A stretch of DNA of 64,000 nt, taken from assembly GCF_001686985.1 (NCBI RefSeq), contig NZ_CP015318.1, positions 3,036,001 through 3,100,000 on the forward strand. The letters run 5' to 3'. This DNA is from Mesorhizobium amorphae CCNWGS0123 (lineage in GTDB: Bacteria; Pseudomonadota; Alphaproteobacteria; Rhizobiales; Rhizobiaceae). Under the pieces are notes generated by a model, which saw only the letters and a list, made by a program, of their open reading frames with translations, did no database searches and was not told the origin of the DNA. Below, in pieces: positions 9,342-17,629 of this stretch (the stretch's first letter is position 1; every line of letters starts with the position of its first letter). The position numbers and the translations under genes are program-made.

Positions 9342-9674
9342 GTTCGACCTCATCCGGTTCGCTCTTGAGAACAATGAAGCCAAGGAACGGGCGCGTACCG
9401 GAAGATTTCTGAAATTCTGCTGAATTTCTCCTGTCGATCCACCGTACTTGCCGGGGGAAGCGGCGGTCACTTTCGCATCCGGCACCGACTATCGCGGCGC
9501 CGGCTTTCGACGCATCGCTTTCCAGTCCGTAAAAATTTATGGTTTCGCAGGATGTGCAAGGTCGATCCCGCGCGGTCGCCAGGGGCATGGCGTTTGTCTC
9601 GGCCATGCATCGAAGGCTTTTGCGCGCTGGCCGCAATGCTGTATCGAGCAGCGCAGGAATTCAAGGAGCCTTCG
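9342..9674. other. intergenic stretch before the aminomutase gene
   Basis: No supported gene. The AAGGAG ribosome binding site for the next gene is at 9663-9668. I saw no clear hairpin or sigma motif. Confidence 0.35.
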
Positions 9675-10841
9675 ATGACTTTCAACGATGCCGCGCCGAC
9701 GGGCACAAGCGGCGGAGCGACGGAAGCGGCCTCCGGCACTGCCGATGCCGTAAACGACGGTACGGCGGCCGGCGATGCCTCTTGGCAGGACGACGTCCGC
9801 GCAGGTGTGCGCCATGTGCGCGATCTGGCGTCGCTGCCGCTGTCGCCGGCCGAGCGCGCGGCAGCGCAAGCGGCGGCCGCGAACCACAAGGTTCGCATCC
9901 CAAAAGCCTATCTCGACCTGATCGACTGGAACGACCCGCAAGATCCCATCCGGGCGCAGGTCATTCCGTCGCCGCAGGAACTGGCGGAGCAGGACGGCGA
10001 GCTCGACGATCCGATCGGCGACCATGACTTCAGCCCGGTGCCGCGGCTGACGCATCGCCATGCCGACCGTGTCCTGTTGTTCCCGACCTATCAATGCGCG
10101 GTCTATTGCCGGTTCTGCTTCCGTAAGGAGTCGCTGACCTCGATCGGCCGCGGCTATACGCGCGAAGTACTCGAGCCGGCCTTCGCCTATGTCGCGGACC
10201 ACCCCGAAATCCGCGAGGTGATCCTGACCGGCGGCGACCCGCTCGCGCTGCCCGACAAGGCGCTGGTCGAGATCCGCGCCCGCATCGAGGCGATTCCGCA
10301 TGTGCGCCTGTTGCGCATCCACACCCGCGTGCCGGTCGCGCTGCCGTCGCGCGTCACATCAGGGCTGGTCGCGGCCTTGCAGGGGCGGCTGATGGTCACC
10401 GTCGTCACCCATTTCAACCACGCGCGGGAGGTCACGCCGGCGGCCGAAACCGCCTGCCGTACCTTGCGCCACGCAGGCTTCGTGCTGCTCAACCAGAGCG
10501 TTCTGCTCAAGGGCGTCAATGACACTGTCGAGGTGCTGGAGGAGCTCTGCCGCGAACTGATGTACCGCCTCGGGATAAAACCGTACTACCTGCACCACGG
10601 TGACCTCGCGCGCGGCATGGCGCACCGGCGCACCACAATCGCCGAAGGCCAGGCGCTGGCCGAAGCATTGCGCCGGCGCCTGTCGGGCATCTGCAATCCC
10701 GTCTATGTGGTGGACCTGCCGGACGGCGGCGGCAAGGTGCCGCTCGGGCCGTGCTATGTCGAGGGACGCGAGGGCGAGACGTGGCGCATTCGCGGGCAGG
10801 ATGGCGAGGTGAGGACGTATCGGGAGGTTGTGGGCGAGTAG
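9675..10841 (+). CDS. lysine 2,3-aminomutase-family radical SAM protein (EpmB/KamA-like)
   Basis: A 388-residue radical SAM enzyme. The cluster-binding Cys residues are C141, C145 and C148 in CAVYCRFC. Downstream are the TGGDPLALP and RIHTRVPVALPSR motifs of the aminomutase family, and the likely PLP-binding Lys is K354 in DLPDGGGKVPL. Bacterial EpmB homologues isomerise lysine for modification of elongation factor P; KamA proper acts on free lysine. Length fits the short EpmB-like group. The first 40 residues are Ala/Thr/Gly-rich and probably disordered. ATG 9675 follows AAGGAG. Neither epmA nor efp is adjacent here, so the physiological substrate is not settled. Confidence 0.88.
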   Translation: MTFNDAAPTGTSGGATEAASGTADAVNDGTAAGDASWQDDVRAGVRHVRDLASLPLSPAERAAAQAAAANHKVRIPKAYLDLIDWNDPQDPIRAQVIPSPQELAEQDGELDDPIGDHDFSPVPRLTHRHADRVLLFPTYQCAVYCRFCFRKESLTSIGRGYTREVLEPAFAYVADHPEIREVILTGGDPLALPDKALVEIRARIEAIPHVRLLRIHTRVPVALPSRVTSGLVAALQGRLMVTVVTHFNHAREVTPAAETACRTLRHAGFVLLNQSVLLKGVNDTVEVLEELCRELMYRLGIKPYYLHHGDLARGMAHRRTTIAEGQALAEALRRRLSGICNPVYVVDLPDGGGKVPLGPCYVEGREGETWRIRGQDGEVRTYREVVGE

Positions 10842-10885
10842 GGCAGCCTTAAAAAAGGTTGGGTTCGCCCGCGGGGCGAGGAGCC

Positions 10886-12754
10886 CTACTGCAGCGTCCG
10901 CGCACTCTGCCAGAACCAGATTGCCAGCGAACCCGATCGCCCACGGATTTGTGTTTCCACAGGCCCTCTCAGAACACCGGATTTGAACAGTGCGCAGTCG
11001 CGACCGGCGGCTTCAAGCATCTTGTCACTCACCGCGACTTCGGCATTCTGCTCGGCCGCGATCTCCATCAGCCGACTGGCGACGTTGACCGTGTCACCGG
11101 TGGCTGCGATGTGCTGACGGGCTTCGCCGCCAAGTCGAGAGGCAACGATCGTTCCGTGGTGCGCTCCGATCTTGAAGCCGAGTCGCGATGCCGTCGATGC
11201 CGGCAACGAGACCAGCCAATCGTTGGTGCGGCTGGAGAGCCGTGCACAACAGCGAGCCGCATTGAAGGCGTCATTTGCCGCTGGTTCCGGCAGGCCGAAC
11301 AGGATCATGGCGCCGTCACCCATGAAAGAAGTGACGACGCCACCGCAGTCTGCCACTTCCTTGTTCACCAACCCATGAAACGCGTTCAGAAGTTCGCGTG
11401 TGGCGCTCGGCCCCAATGTTTCACTCAGCCCGGTGAAGCCGGACAGGTCGATGAACAGGATAGCGGCGTCTGCCCGCACAGGTTCCTTGAGGAAGTCGCC
11501 ATGTCTGGCGAGCCACTCGCCCAGGCCCGGAGCTTCAACGCGTTGCAGCAATTCGCTCTGCGCGGCGAAATATTGGGCGCGGTTCCTGCCCAGCCAAAGT
11601 TGTGCCGAACCGAACAGGAGAGCCGGCGGAACGGCAGCGGCCATCGGCAGCGCAGCACTCAGCCAGATATGGTGTGAGAAGGCGGTCATATTGACCACGA
11701 ACCAGATCAACACCACGCCGGCGACCGCCGCCAGGCCGATGGCGTTTCGCCGCCATGCCAGCAGCCCGACGAGAACCATGGGCAGCACAACTGCAAAGCC
11801 GGCATCCGCAAGACGAACGGACCGGTCGCGCACGATTCCGTCGTCGGTCGCCAGATGGGCGATCGCCGTCGACATGACTTCGACGCCCGGAAGCACGGGA
11901 TCGAACGGAGTCGGGAAAACATCGCCGGCGCCGGTTGCCGTCGCTCCGATCACGACAATTCGATCCCGGATGATGCCGCGATCGAGTTGGCCCTCCAGCA
12001 CGGTCGCGGCGCTGATCGTGCGGATCGTGCCGCGCGGGCCATAGAATGTCAGCGGCAGGATGTGACCGATGTCTGTCCTGACCCGGCGGCTGCCCAGCGA
12101 CAGATGATCGGGCGCTATGGCTGGATCCTCGCCCGCAGCCAGGGCAGCAACACGCAGGGAGAAGGACGCTTCCAGCCGATCTCCGGCCCGAAACAGCAAC
12201 GGCACGAAGCGCGGCGTTCCCGTCCGGTCGGTGACCACGTTGACGACGCCGACGGCGGCGGCATCCGAAAACGCTTTCAGCGGCCACAGAAACCGCTCGG
12301 CATCCGGCACGCGGGCGAGGGGCCCTTCGCCCTCGGCCACTGCCCATTGTCTGCCTCCCGGGTAGACCGCTGCCGCGGCGATGACGCTGGCACTCCTGCC
12401 CAGCGAACGCGCGAGCGCCGCGTCATCGTCTTTCGCCCCGGGATCGACCAGCAGAAGGTCGAGCGCAATGGCTTTCGGCTCAAGGCGCGCGATCGAATCG
12501 ACAAGCCGGGCAAGCGTGGCGCGGCTGAGCGGATAGCTGCCCTCAACGCGCACCGTTTCGTCGTCGATCGCGACAATGGTGATCAGCTCCGGTGGCTTTG
12601 CCGTTCCTCGAACGAGCGTTCGAAGATCGGTCATCGTCGCTTCGACGCGATCGAGAAACCCCAGATTGCCGCGCCAGTGCGCGAAGCCCAGGCCGGCGCC
12701 CCAAAGACCGGCCAGTATGAGCGCGATCAGCGTCGCAAGCGCTCGACCGCTCAT
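10886..12754 (-). CDS. CHASE2-domain adenylate/guanylate cyclase
   Basis: A 622-residue membrane sensor cyclase. A first membrane segment (residues 7-26) leads to a large extracytoplasmic CHASE2 domain (about 30-320; motifs ITIVAIDDETV, KAIALDLLL, RIVVIGATATGAGD, LPGVEVMSTAIAHL). Two or three membrane segments follow (about 325-395), then a class III cyclase domain (about 425-600) with the first metal Asp in FIDLSGFTGLSE, GDGAMILFGLP, and GDTVNVASRL. It starts 6 bases after the FecR-domain gene ends, so the two are one transcript. FecR plus CHASE2-cyclase pairs are widespread in alphaproteobacteria; the signal is unknown. A GCGAGG site precedes the ATG. Confidence 0.92.
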   Translation of the reverse strand: MSGRALATLIALILAGLWGAGLGFAHWRGNLGFLDRVEATMTDLRTLVRGTAKPPELITIVAIDDETVRVEGSYPLSRATLARLVDSIARLEPKAIALDLLLVDPGAKDDDAALARSLGRSASVIAAAAVYPGGRQWAVAEGEGPLARVPDAERFLWPLKAFSDAAAVGVVNVVTDRTGTPRFVPLLFRAGDRLEASFSLRVAALAAGEDPAIAPDHLSLGSRRVRTDIGHILPLTFYGPRGTIRTISAATVLEGQLDRGIIRDRIVVIGATATGAGDVFPTPFDPVLPGVEVMSTAIAHLATDDGIVRDRSVRLADAGFAVVLPMVLVGLLAWRRNAIGLAAVAGVVLIWFVVNMTAFSHHIWLSAALPMAAAVPPALLFGSAQLWLGRNRAQYFAAQSELLQRVEAPGLGEWLARHGDFLKEPVRADAAILFIDLSGFTGLSETLGPSATRELLNAFHGLVNKEVADCGGVVTSFMGDGAMILFGLPEPAANDAFNAARCCARLSSRTNDWLVSLPASTASRLGFKIGAHHGTIVASRLGGEARQHIAATGDTVNVASRLMEIAAEQNAEVAVSDKMLEAAGRDCALFKSGVLRGPVETQIRGRSGSLAIWFWQSARTLQ

Positions 12755-12760
12755 CCTCGC

Positions 12761-13285
12761 TCACTGACCCAGACGAGCCATCAAGGCGGAAACGCGCTTG
12801 GCCGGCCAGCGCTTGACGGTCAGTTTGCCTACGTCGACGCCTTCGCCCGGCGCCAGCACCACGCCGGCATTGGACGCCGGCCGTTGCACGGCGACGCGGC
12901 CTCTGAGGACAAAGACGGACGTCTTGCCCTGGCCGACGTCGACCGTCCATCTTGTGCCGCGCACCGCGGCGATCGCCTGCGGGGTGACGACCACGAAACC
13001 GCCCTGGACCCCGCCGGCAGGAGCCTCGAGCAGCAGCGCCTTGCGCCGCAGTCTCACCGCATCGGCATTGCCGTTCCGATCGCGGTCCACCAGCGAAAAA
13101 CGCGCGCCGTCTTCGACGATGATGGTAAGGCCTTCCTGGCACCGCAGGATCTGTCGAGCGGTTCCGGCCACCGGCTCGAACCTGCACCCCGCCTCGCTCG
13201 ACTGCGCAAAGGCGGTATCCATCCAGAAGACACCGGCAAAAATGCCGGCCACCAGCCTACGGAAGTATCGGCCCCTTGCGCTCAT
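12761..13285 (-). CDS. FecR-domain exported protein
   Basis: A 174-residue exported protein. The N-terminal signal is RYFRRLVAGIFAGVFWMDTAFA, cleaved before QSSEAG. The middle and C-terminal parts match a FecR-type domain (VTPQAIAAVRGTRWTVDVGQGKTSVFVLRG and VLAPGEGVDV), a small beta-rich module found in periplasmic sensors. The ATG at 13285 has the strong site AAGGAGGGG just upstream. It is the first gene of a two-gene operon with the CHASE2 cyclase, so it may present a periplasmic signal to that sensor; this is inference from position. Confidence 0.85.
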   Translation of the reverse strand: MSARGRYFRRLVAGIFAGVFWMDTAFAQSSEAGCRFEPVAGTARQILRCQEGLTIIVEDGARFSLVDRDRNGNADAVRLRRKALLLEAPAGGVQGGFVVVTPQAIAAVRGTRWTVDVGQGKTSVFVLRGRVAVQRPASNAGVVLAPGEGVDVGKLTVKRWPAKRVSALMARLGQ

Positions 13286-13571
13286 GAACCCCTCCTTGCT
13301 TCGCGAAAATCTGCGGCAGGAAAATCGTCTGCCGTCAGCCTGACGGTATGCGCACGAGCCGGCACTTGCAGCGGCGTAGCCCTGAAGCAGCAGGATACCG
13401 ACCGGCAATCCTAACACGACAACCTGCTCCCGCGCTAAGGCAGACGTGCGACGGGGAGGTGGGTTCACGGAGGTGTGGGGGCAAGCTCGGGTTCCTCGCT
13501 CGCCCCCAGGCTCCCTGGAACCGGACTCAATATCCCGCATTGTATGAGCGGGGCCTCAAGGAGTGCGCGGC

Positions 13572-14237
13572 GTGAAAGCTTTGTTGGGAATAGTCGGTGG
13601 CTTCGTGCTGACCCTTGCCGTCTTCGCCAGCGGCCTTGCCTTCGCCGTCTGGCTTCTCGCCGCAAAGCCCGTGCGCCAGATCACCCACAGCGCGGGCGTC
13701 GCGGAACTCTGGACCAAGGACGCGCGCCCTGTGAACAAGGCGGCGCAGACCTTGGAGCGTATCCCGGCCGAGCCGGCTGCGATGCCTGACGCCAAAGCGG
13801 AAGCGGCCGCCGCGTCGCAGACCACAGCGGCGACGACCGACGCCATCGAGACCTCCGCCATCCAGCCTTCGACGGATGAGGAGCAGGCCTCGGCAGGACT
13901 GCCCGCCGCCCATGTCGAATGGTGCGCGAGCCGCTACCGCTCCTATCGTCCCGGCGACAACAGCTACATGTCCTACAGCGGAGAGCAGCGCACCTGCTTC
14001 TCGCCCTATCTCGACCCCGGCACCGCCGGACCCACGGCGCAACCTCCCGCCGATGCCGTCAGTTACGTCGAGGCGAACGACGCTTCTATGGACGGCTACG
14101 CCACGACATATGAGACGGACGCCGTCCAGCTTTCGCCCGACCACGTGGATTATTGCTTCAGCCGCTACCGCTCCTACCAGCCGGAAGACAACACATACCA
14201 GCCTTATTCCGGTGGCCCGCGCCGGCAGTGCGAATAG
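13572..14237 (+). CDS. BA14K-family protein with two repeat motifs
   Basis: A 221-residue protein with an N-terminal membrane anchor (residues 4-30), a Pro/Ala/Thr-rich linker and two copies of the BA14K motif: HVEWCASRYRSYRPGDNSY near residues 114-132 and HVDYCFSRYRSYQPEDNTY near 191-209, each followed by a further Cys. BA14K proteins are known from Brucella as immunoreactive, lectin-like envelope proteins and are common in Rhizobiales. The usual protein carries a single motif; this one carries two. I chose GTG 13572 because AAGGAG at 13558-13563 sits 8 bases upstream; GTG 13563 overlaps that site. Confidence 0.85.
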   Translation: MKALLGIVGGFVLTLAVFASGLAFAVWLLAAKPVRQITHSAGVAELWTKDARPVNKAAQTLERIPAEPAAMPDAKAEAAAASQTTAATTDAIETSAIQPSTDEEQASAGLPAAHVEWCASRYRSYRPGDNSYMSYSGEQRTCFSPYLDPGTAGPTAQPPADAVSYVEANDASMDGYATTYETDAVQLSPDHVDYCFSRYRSYQPEDNTYQPYSGGPRRQCE

Positions 14238-14369
14238 GGAGTGACGGGGGTGCGAAAACAACCGAATACAACCTGAAACCAGACTGAAACACCGACGCGG
14301 ACGGGCGACATGCCTGCGAAACGCCCCGAGGGGATGGTCACCCAGGCCAGAACCCAGAGGAGTGCGCCG

Positions 14370-14795
14370 ATGACACCCGACCAGATCCGACTTGTGCAGG
14401 ACAGTTTTCGCGAGGTCGTTCCGATTCGCGCGGCTGCCGCCGCTCTGTTCTATGAACGCCTGTTTGCGATCGACGAAAACCTTCGGGCGCTGTTTCCGGT
14501 GCGGGACATGACCAAGCAGGGCGCCAAGCTGATGGCTAGCCTGGGTTTCGTCGTGCATGGGCTGGATCGTGCCGAGACCATTTTGCCGACCGTGCGCGAA
14601 CTCGCCAAGCGGCACGTCACCTATGGCGTTGAAGAGCATCATTACCCGATCGTCGGGCAGGCGCTGATCGAGACGCTGGCGGCCGGCCTCGGACCCGCCT
14701 TTACGCCGCCAGTGCGCGAGGCCTGGGAAGCAGCCTATGGCCTGCTCGCGAGTGTCATGATCGCGGCCGCCCGCGAGGACCAGCTCGCGGCGTGA
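14370..14795 (+). CDS. bacterial haemoglobin (single-domain globin)
   Basis: A 141-residue globin similar in layout to Vitreoscilla haemoglobin. Key residues are visible: F42 at CD1 (RALFPV), Q50 at the distal E7 position (MTKQGAKLM) and the proximal H82 (LAKRHVTYGV). The C-terminal VREAWEAAYGLLASVMI forms the H helix. No reductase domain is attached. Proteins of this type bind oxygen or nitric oxide. The ATG at 14370 follows AGAGGAGTGCG. It is a single gene facing the convergent HD hydrolase gene at 15273-14857. Confidence 0.88.
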   Translation: MTPDQIRLVQDSFREVVPIRAAAAALFYERLFAIDENLRALFPVRDMTKQGAKLMASLGFVVHGLDRAETILPTVRELAKRHVTYGVEEHHYPIVGQALIETLAAGLGPAFTPPVREAWEAAYGLLASVMIAAAREDQLAA

Positions 14796-14856
14796 CGTAA
14801 CGCGATGGGCTGCGGCCGAAGGCGGTTCGTTTCACCCATTCCAACGGAGCGGGCAT

Positions 14857-15273
14857 TCAACCGCCGAACTCTTCATCGAGGACGCGCAGGCCGTCCTCGT
14901 ATTTTGACGTCGAGGCACCAATCTGGCGTGCCTGCCAGAGATTGTCGGCAAGGTCTGCGCGCTTGACCGCGAGTGCCACCGGGTTGGCGGCTGCCCTGCG
15001 TACGAAAGCGAGATCGTCCTCTTCGGATCGTCGGGTGAGCGCGTCAACGGCCGATACGATCGATGGTCCGAAGCCTGCCTCTTCGAGCCGGTCACGGCTC
15101 CAGCCCTCACTCTTCTCGAGAACGTCATGCAGGTAGGCGACAGCCTTCTGGTCAATCGTTTCGACCGCGTCGGCAACCCGGTGGCAATGCTCGATATAGG
15201 GTTGCCCCGTTTTGTCCGTCTGCCCGGCATGGGCTTTTTCAGCGATCTTTGCCGCCTGGTAGAGAACGCTCAT
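14857..15273 (-). CDS. small alarmone-hydrolase-like HD protein (MESH1/SpoT-type)
   Basis: A 138-residue HD phosphohydrolase similar to the ppGpp hydrolase half of SpoT and to small alarmone hydrolases. Motifs: AHAGQTDKTGQPYIEH (metal His at about 29), LHDVLEKS (H49, D50) and VKRADLADNL (Asp). No synthetase, TGS or ACT domain is present. The likely role is degrading (p)ppGpp or a related nucleotide; activity is not proven because the HD family is broad. A good EcfG-type promoter on the same strand (15304-15328) lies about 30 bases upstream of ATG 15273, which would tie alarmone turnover to the general stress response. Confidence 0.78.
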   Translation of the reverse strand: MSVLYQAAKIAEKAHAGQTDKTGQPYIEHCHRVADAVETIDQKAVAYLHDVLEKSEGWSRDRLEEAGFGPSIVSAVDALTRRSEEDDLAFVRRAAANPVALAVKRADLADNLWQARQIGASTSKYEDGLRVLDEEFGG

Positions 15274-15303
15274 GGCCTCGATCCTGTATCGCCTATTGGA
15301 TTT

Positions 15304-15328
15304 AACCGGGAATTGCGCCGCGGGTTCC
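15304..15328 (-). promoter_or_regulatory. EcfG-type promoter for the HD hydrolase
   Basis: Reading the minus strand: GGAAC, 17 bases, GTT. Start of transcription would fall near 15297, about 24 bases before the ATG. Confidence 0.7.
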
Positions 15329-15374
15329 ACGCGTCCGGTGGCTCGCCACGTTCAGGGCTCGTTTGCCGTGCTTG

Positions 15375-16589
15375 TCAGGAGCGAGCGAAAGCGAAGAGCT
15401 TCGCATCGCTGTCCTCGGCACCGCCGATCGCCGACAAAACGATCTCCGATGCGATTTGCGAAAAGGTGATGCCATTGCCACCATAGCCCATGACGGCATG
15501 AACGCGCGGGTGCCCGGGCAGCGCACCGATATAGGGCAGCCCCGTTGTCGTCGTGCCAAACGAACCGGTCCAGGCAAATTCGGGGGTGGGATCGAGCTGC
15601 GGCAACAGCCGCGATAGCTTTGCGGCCAGTCGTTCGGCCTTGCCGGCGATGAGCCGATCGCGCTTTCCTTCGTCGACAAAGTCTTCATCCTCGCCGCCGC
15701 AGAGGACGCGGCCGTCGGCTGTCGATCGGACGTAGAGGTATGGCTCTGATGCCTCCCAGATGAGAGCGGCGCCCGGCCAGATGTTTTTTGGCTGTCGCTT
15801 TGTGGCGATGGCCCAGGTCGAGACGATGCGGTGCGCCGTCGACGGGATGATGTTGGTCAGCTCATAGCCGGTTGCCAGCACCAGATGTTGCGCTGTGATT
15901 GTCGGGCCATGCTTGGTGCCGACGACGACTCTTTCGCGATCGTGGTCGATTGTTGTCGCCTCGACCGGTGCATAGAAGCGCGCTTTGCGTACCAGCGACC
16001 GCAGCAGCAAACCCGCGGTCAGCTTGCGCGGATCCAGCGCGAGATTGCCATGGCTGAGAATTGCGCCGGCGCGATCGATGCCGAACCCTTCCGCCAGGGC
16101 CTGACGGCTCAAGTAAGTTGCAGCGATTCCGGTTCGTTGGCGTGCCTCTGTCTCGGCGCGCAACGCGGATCGCCGAAGCACATTGCCAGCCAGGTAAAGC
16201 GCGGGATGGCAGGTGAGGTTGCAGTCGATCGCCAGTTCGGCGATCCGCCCTTGCAAATTGAGTACGGCCAGGCGTGACCGGCGCCATGCCCGCTCGGCAT
16301 CGGCCTTTCCCCGCATCGCCGAAAGTTTTGTCAGTGGCTGGTCGAGCTCGAATTGCACCAGGGCCGTCGTTGCCGAGGTCGATCCCTCCAGCGGTCCGCG
16401 CCGGTCGATGCAGATCACCGAATGGCCGGCGCGCGTCAGTGCTTCGGCGGCCATGGCGCCGCTGACGCCCATACCGACGATCAGTACGCCGGTGCTTACG
16501 TCCCGCGTCAGTTTTTCTGTCGGCACCGATGGCGCGCGGTAAGAAAACCAGACAGGCCGGCCGCTCCTCAGGTCGAGTTTGCGCGCCAC
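15375..16589 (-). CDS. FAD-dependent oxidoreductase, DAO family
   Basis: About 404 residues. An N-terminal Rossmann motif GVLIVGMGVSG (near residues 36-46) and an acidic end of the second strand (ICIDRR) show FAD binding. Later, HLVLATGYEL and a C-terminal TTTGLPYIGALPG ... GYGGNGITFS complete the D-amino-acid-oxidase/glycine-oxidase fold. The substrate, probably an amine or amino acid, is unknown. I chose GTG 16589, with GGAGG five bases upstream; a TTG at 16592 is too close to that site. It stands apart from its neighbours. Confidence 0.85.
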   Translation of the reverse strand: MARKLDLRSGRPVWFSYRAPSVPTEKLTRDVSTGVLIVGMGVSGAMAAEALTRAGHSVICIDRRGPLEGSTSATTALVQFELDQPLTKLSAMRGKADAERAWRRSRLAVLNLQGRIAELAIDCNLTCHPALYLAGNVLRRSALRAETEARQRTGIAATYLSRQALAEGFGIDRAGAILSHGNLALDPRKLTAGLLLRSLVRKARFYAPVEATTIDHDRERVVVGTKHGPTITAQHLVLATGYELTNIIPSTAHRIVSTWAIATKRQPKNIWPGAALIWEASEPYLYVRSTADGRVLCGGEDEDFVDEGKRDRLIAGKAERLAAKLSRLLPQLDPTPEFAWTGSFGTTTTGLPYIGALPGHPRVHAVMGYGGNGITFSQIASEIVLSAIGGAEDSDAKLFAFARS

Positions 16590-16642
16590 CAACGCCTCCA
16601 GAACCTGGACGCATGGGCGTCCGGTGATCGCCGGCTATTGCG

Positions 16643-16807
16643 CTAGAGGCGCCCGAGAACAACCAGAATGATGACGATGAGCAGGACCAGACCCAACCCG
16701 CCGCCACCATAGTAGCCGGTGCCATAGAAGGGGCCGCCGCCAAGGCCGCTGAAACCGCCGAGCAAAATCAGAATCAAGATGATGATCAGAATCGTGCCGA
16801 GACCCAT
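16643..16807 (-). CDS. DUF3309-family small membrane protein
   Basis: A 54-residue hydrophobic protein: an N-terminal helix (TILIIILILILLGG), a Gly/Tyr-rich turn (GGGPFYGTGYYGGGG) and a second helix (LGLVLLIVIILVVLG). This is the pattern of DUF3309 proteins, which are found beside stress genes in rhizobia. GAGGAAAC precedes the ATG. It begins 74 bases downstream of csbD on the same strand and probably shares its EcfG-type promoter. Confidence 0.85.
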   Translation of the reverse strand: MGLGTILIIILILILLGGFSGLGGGPFYGTGYYGGGGLGLVLLIVIILVVLGRL

Positions 16808-16881
16808 GGATGTTTCCTCTCTCTAAATGAGCTGCCGGCGCGGCAGCGCCAGATGCTCAAGAAGCGCCCGTTTGACCTTGG

Positions 16882-17079
16882 TCAGACTCGCCTGCACCAT
16901 TCGTCTACCTGCCGCTCCGCCGCTTCCTTGGCGATCCCATACCTCTCCTGGATTCGCCCGAGGAGCTGGTCGCGATTGCCGTCGATCCGATCCAGATCAT
17001 CGTCGGTGAGGTCGCCCCATTGCTCCTTGGCCTTGCCTTTGAACTGCATCCATTTGCCCTTGATTTGATCCCAATTCAT
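16882..17079 (-). CDS. CsbD-family stress protein
   Basis: A 65-residue CsbD-like protein; the opening MNWDQIKGKWMQFKGKAKEQWG is diagnostic for the family, followed by DLTDDDLDRIDGNRDQLLGRIQERYG. CsbD proteins are abundant, small stress proteins of unknown mechanism; in Bacillus they belong to the general stress response. GAAGGAAGG precedes the ATG. An EcfG-type promoter lies 125 bases upstream (17204-17228). It heads a probable operon with the DUF3309 gene. Confidence 0.9.
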   Translation of the reverse strand: MNWDQIKGKWMQFKGKAKEQWGDLTDDDLDRIDGNRDQLLGRIQERYGIAKEAAERQVDEWCRRV

Positions 17080-17203
17080 CGTTGCCTTCCTTCTGTTGAG
17101 ATGACGCGCTCAACCGCGCCCGCGTCTTCCTTTTTAGGGGGAGACGCGGGCTGATCAGGGGATACCTGATCGGCAGCAGTTGAGGGGACAGCTGCAGAGA
17201 AAG

Positions 17204-17228
17204 AACCGGGTCGATGGCGAATTGTTCC
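17204..17228 (-). promoter_or_regulatory. EcfG-type promoter for csbD
   Basis: Minus strand: GGAAC, 17 bases, GTT. The predicted transcript would have a leader of about 118 bases before the csbD ATG at 17079. Confidence 0.7.
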
Positions 17229-17411
17229 GGAGTTGCAGGCGAAATGCTCCGACACCTGCAAAAAAGACCCGCCGGCGGTCAGCCAGCGGGTTCGGAGTTC
17301 TGGAGTAGCCAGAGTGAACTGGCAGAAGGTCAACGCGCGGTGGCTGGCTTTGTTGCATGGCGCATCCGCCTTCGTGCCGGCGAAGAGCGTCTTGGTCGCT
17401 CGCCCCGCTAT

Positions 17412-17436
17412 GGAACCATCATGCCCCATGTCGGTT
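17412..17436 (+). promoter_or_regulatory. EcfG-type promoter upstream of brkB
   Basis: GGAAC, 17 bases, GTT, followed by a T-run. The implied leader of about 190 bases is long, so this site is weaker evidence than those close to start codons. Confidence 0.5.
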
Positions 17437-17629
17437 TTTTCCACGCGGGCCGCGTCAGCCGGACCAGGTGGCAAAGGGAACAGGGTTGGTTTCTCCGGCT
17501 TCACACCCTGGCCAACGAAATGGCAGTCGAGCTCTTGTCCCACCCGGCCCGCCCCCTTGGAGCAAGGGCAGTGCATGGAGCTCGATGATCCGCGTCCAAA
17601 TAGGCGCGAAACGGAGATGGTGAGGCAGT

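Larger units (their letters stand above)
17080..17629. other. divergent intergenic region between csbD and brkB
   Basis: It holds two EcfG-type promoters in opposite directions (17204-17228 minus, 17412-17436 plus). Several long frames cross it on both strands, but none has a recognisable domain. A 24-codon frame (17575-17649, plus) overlaps the brkB start and could couple its translation; support is weak. Confidence 0.5.
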
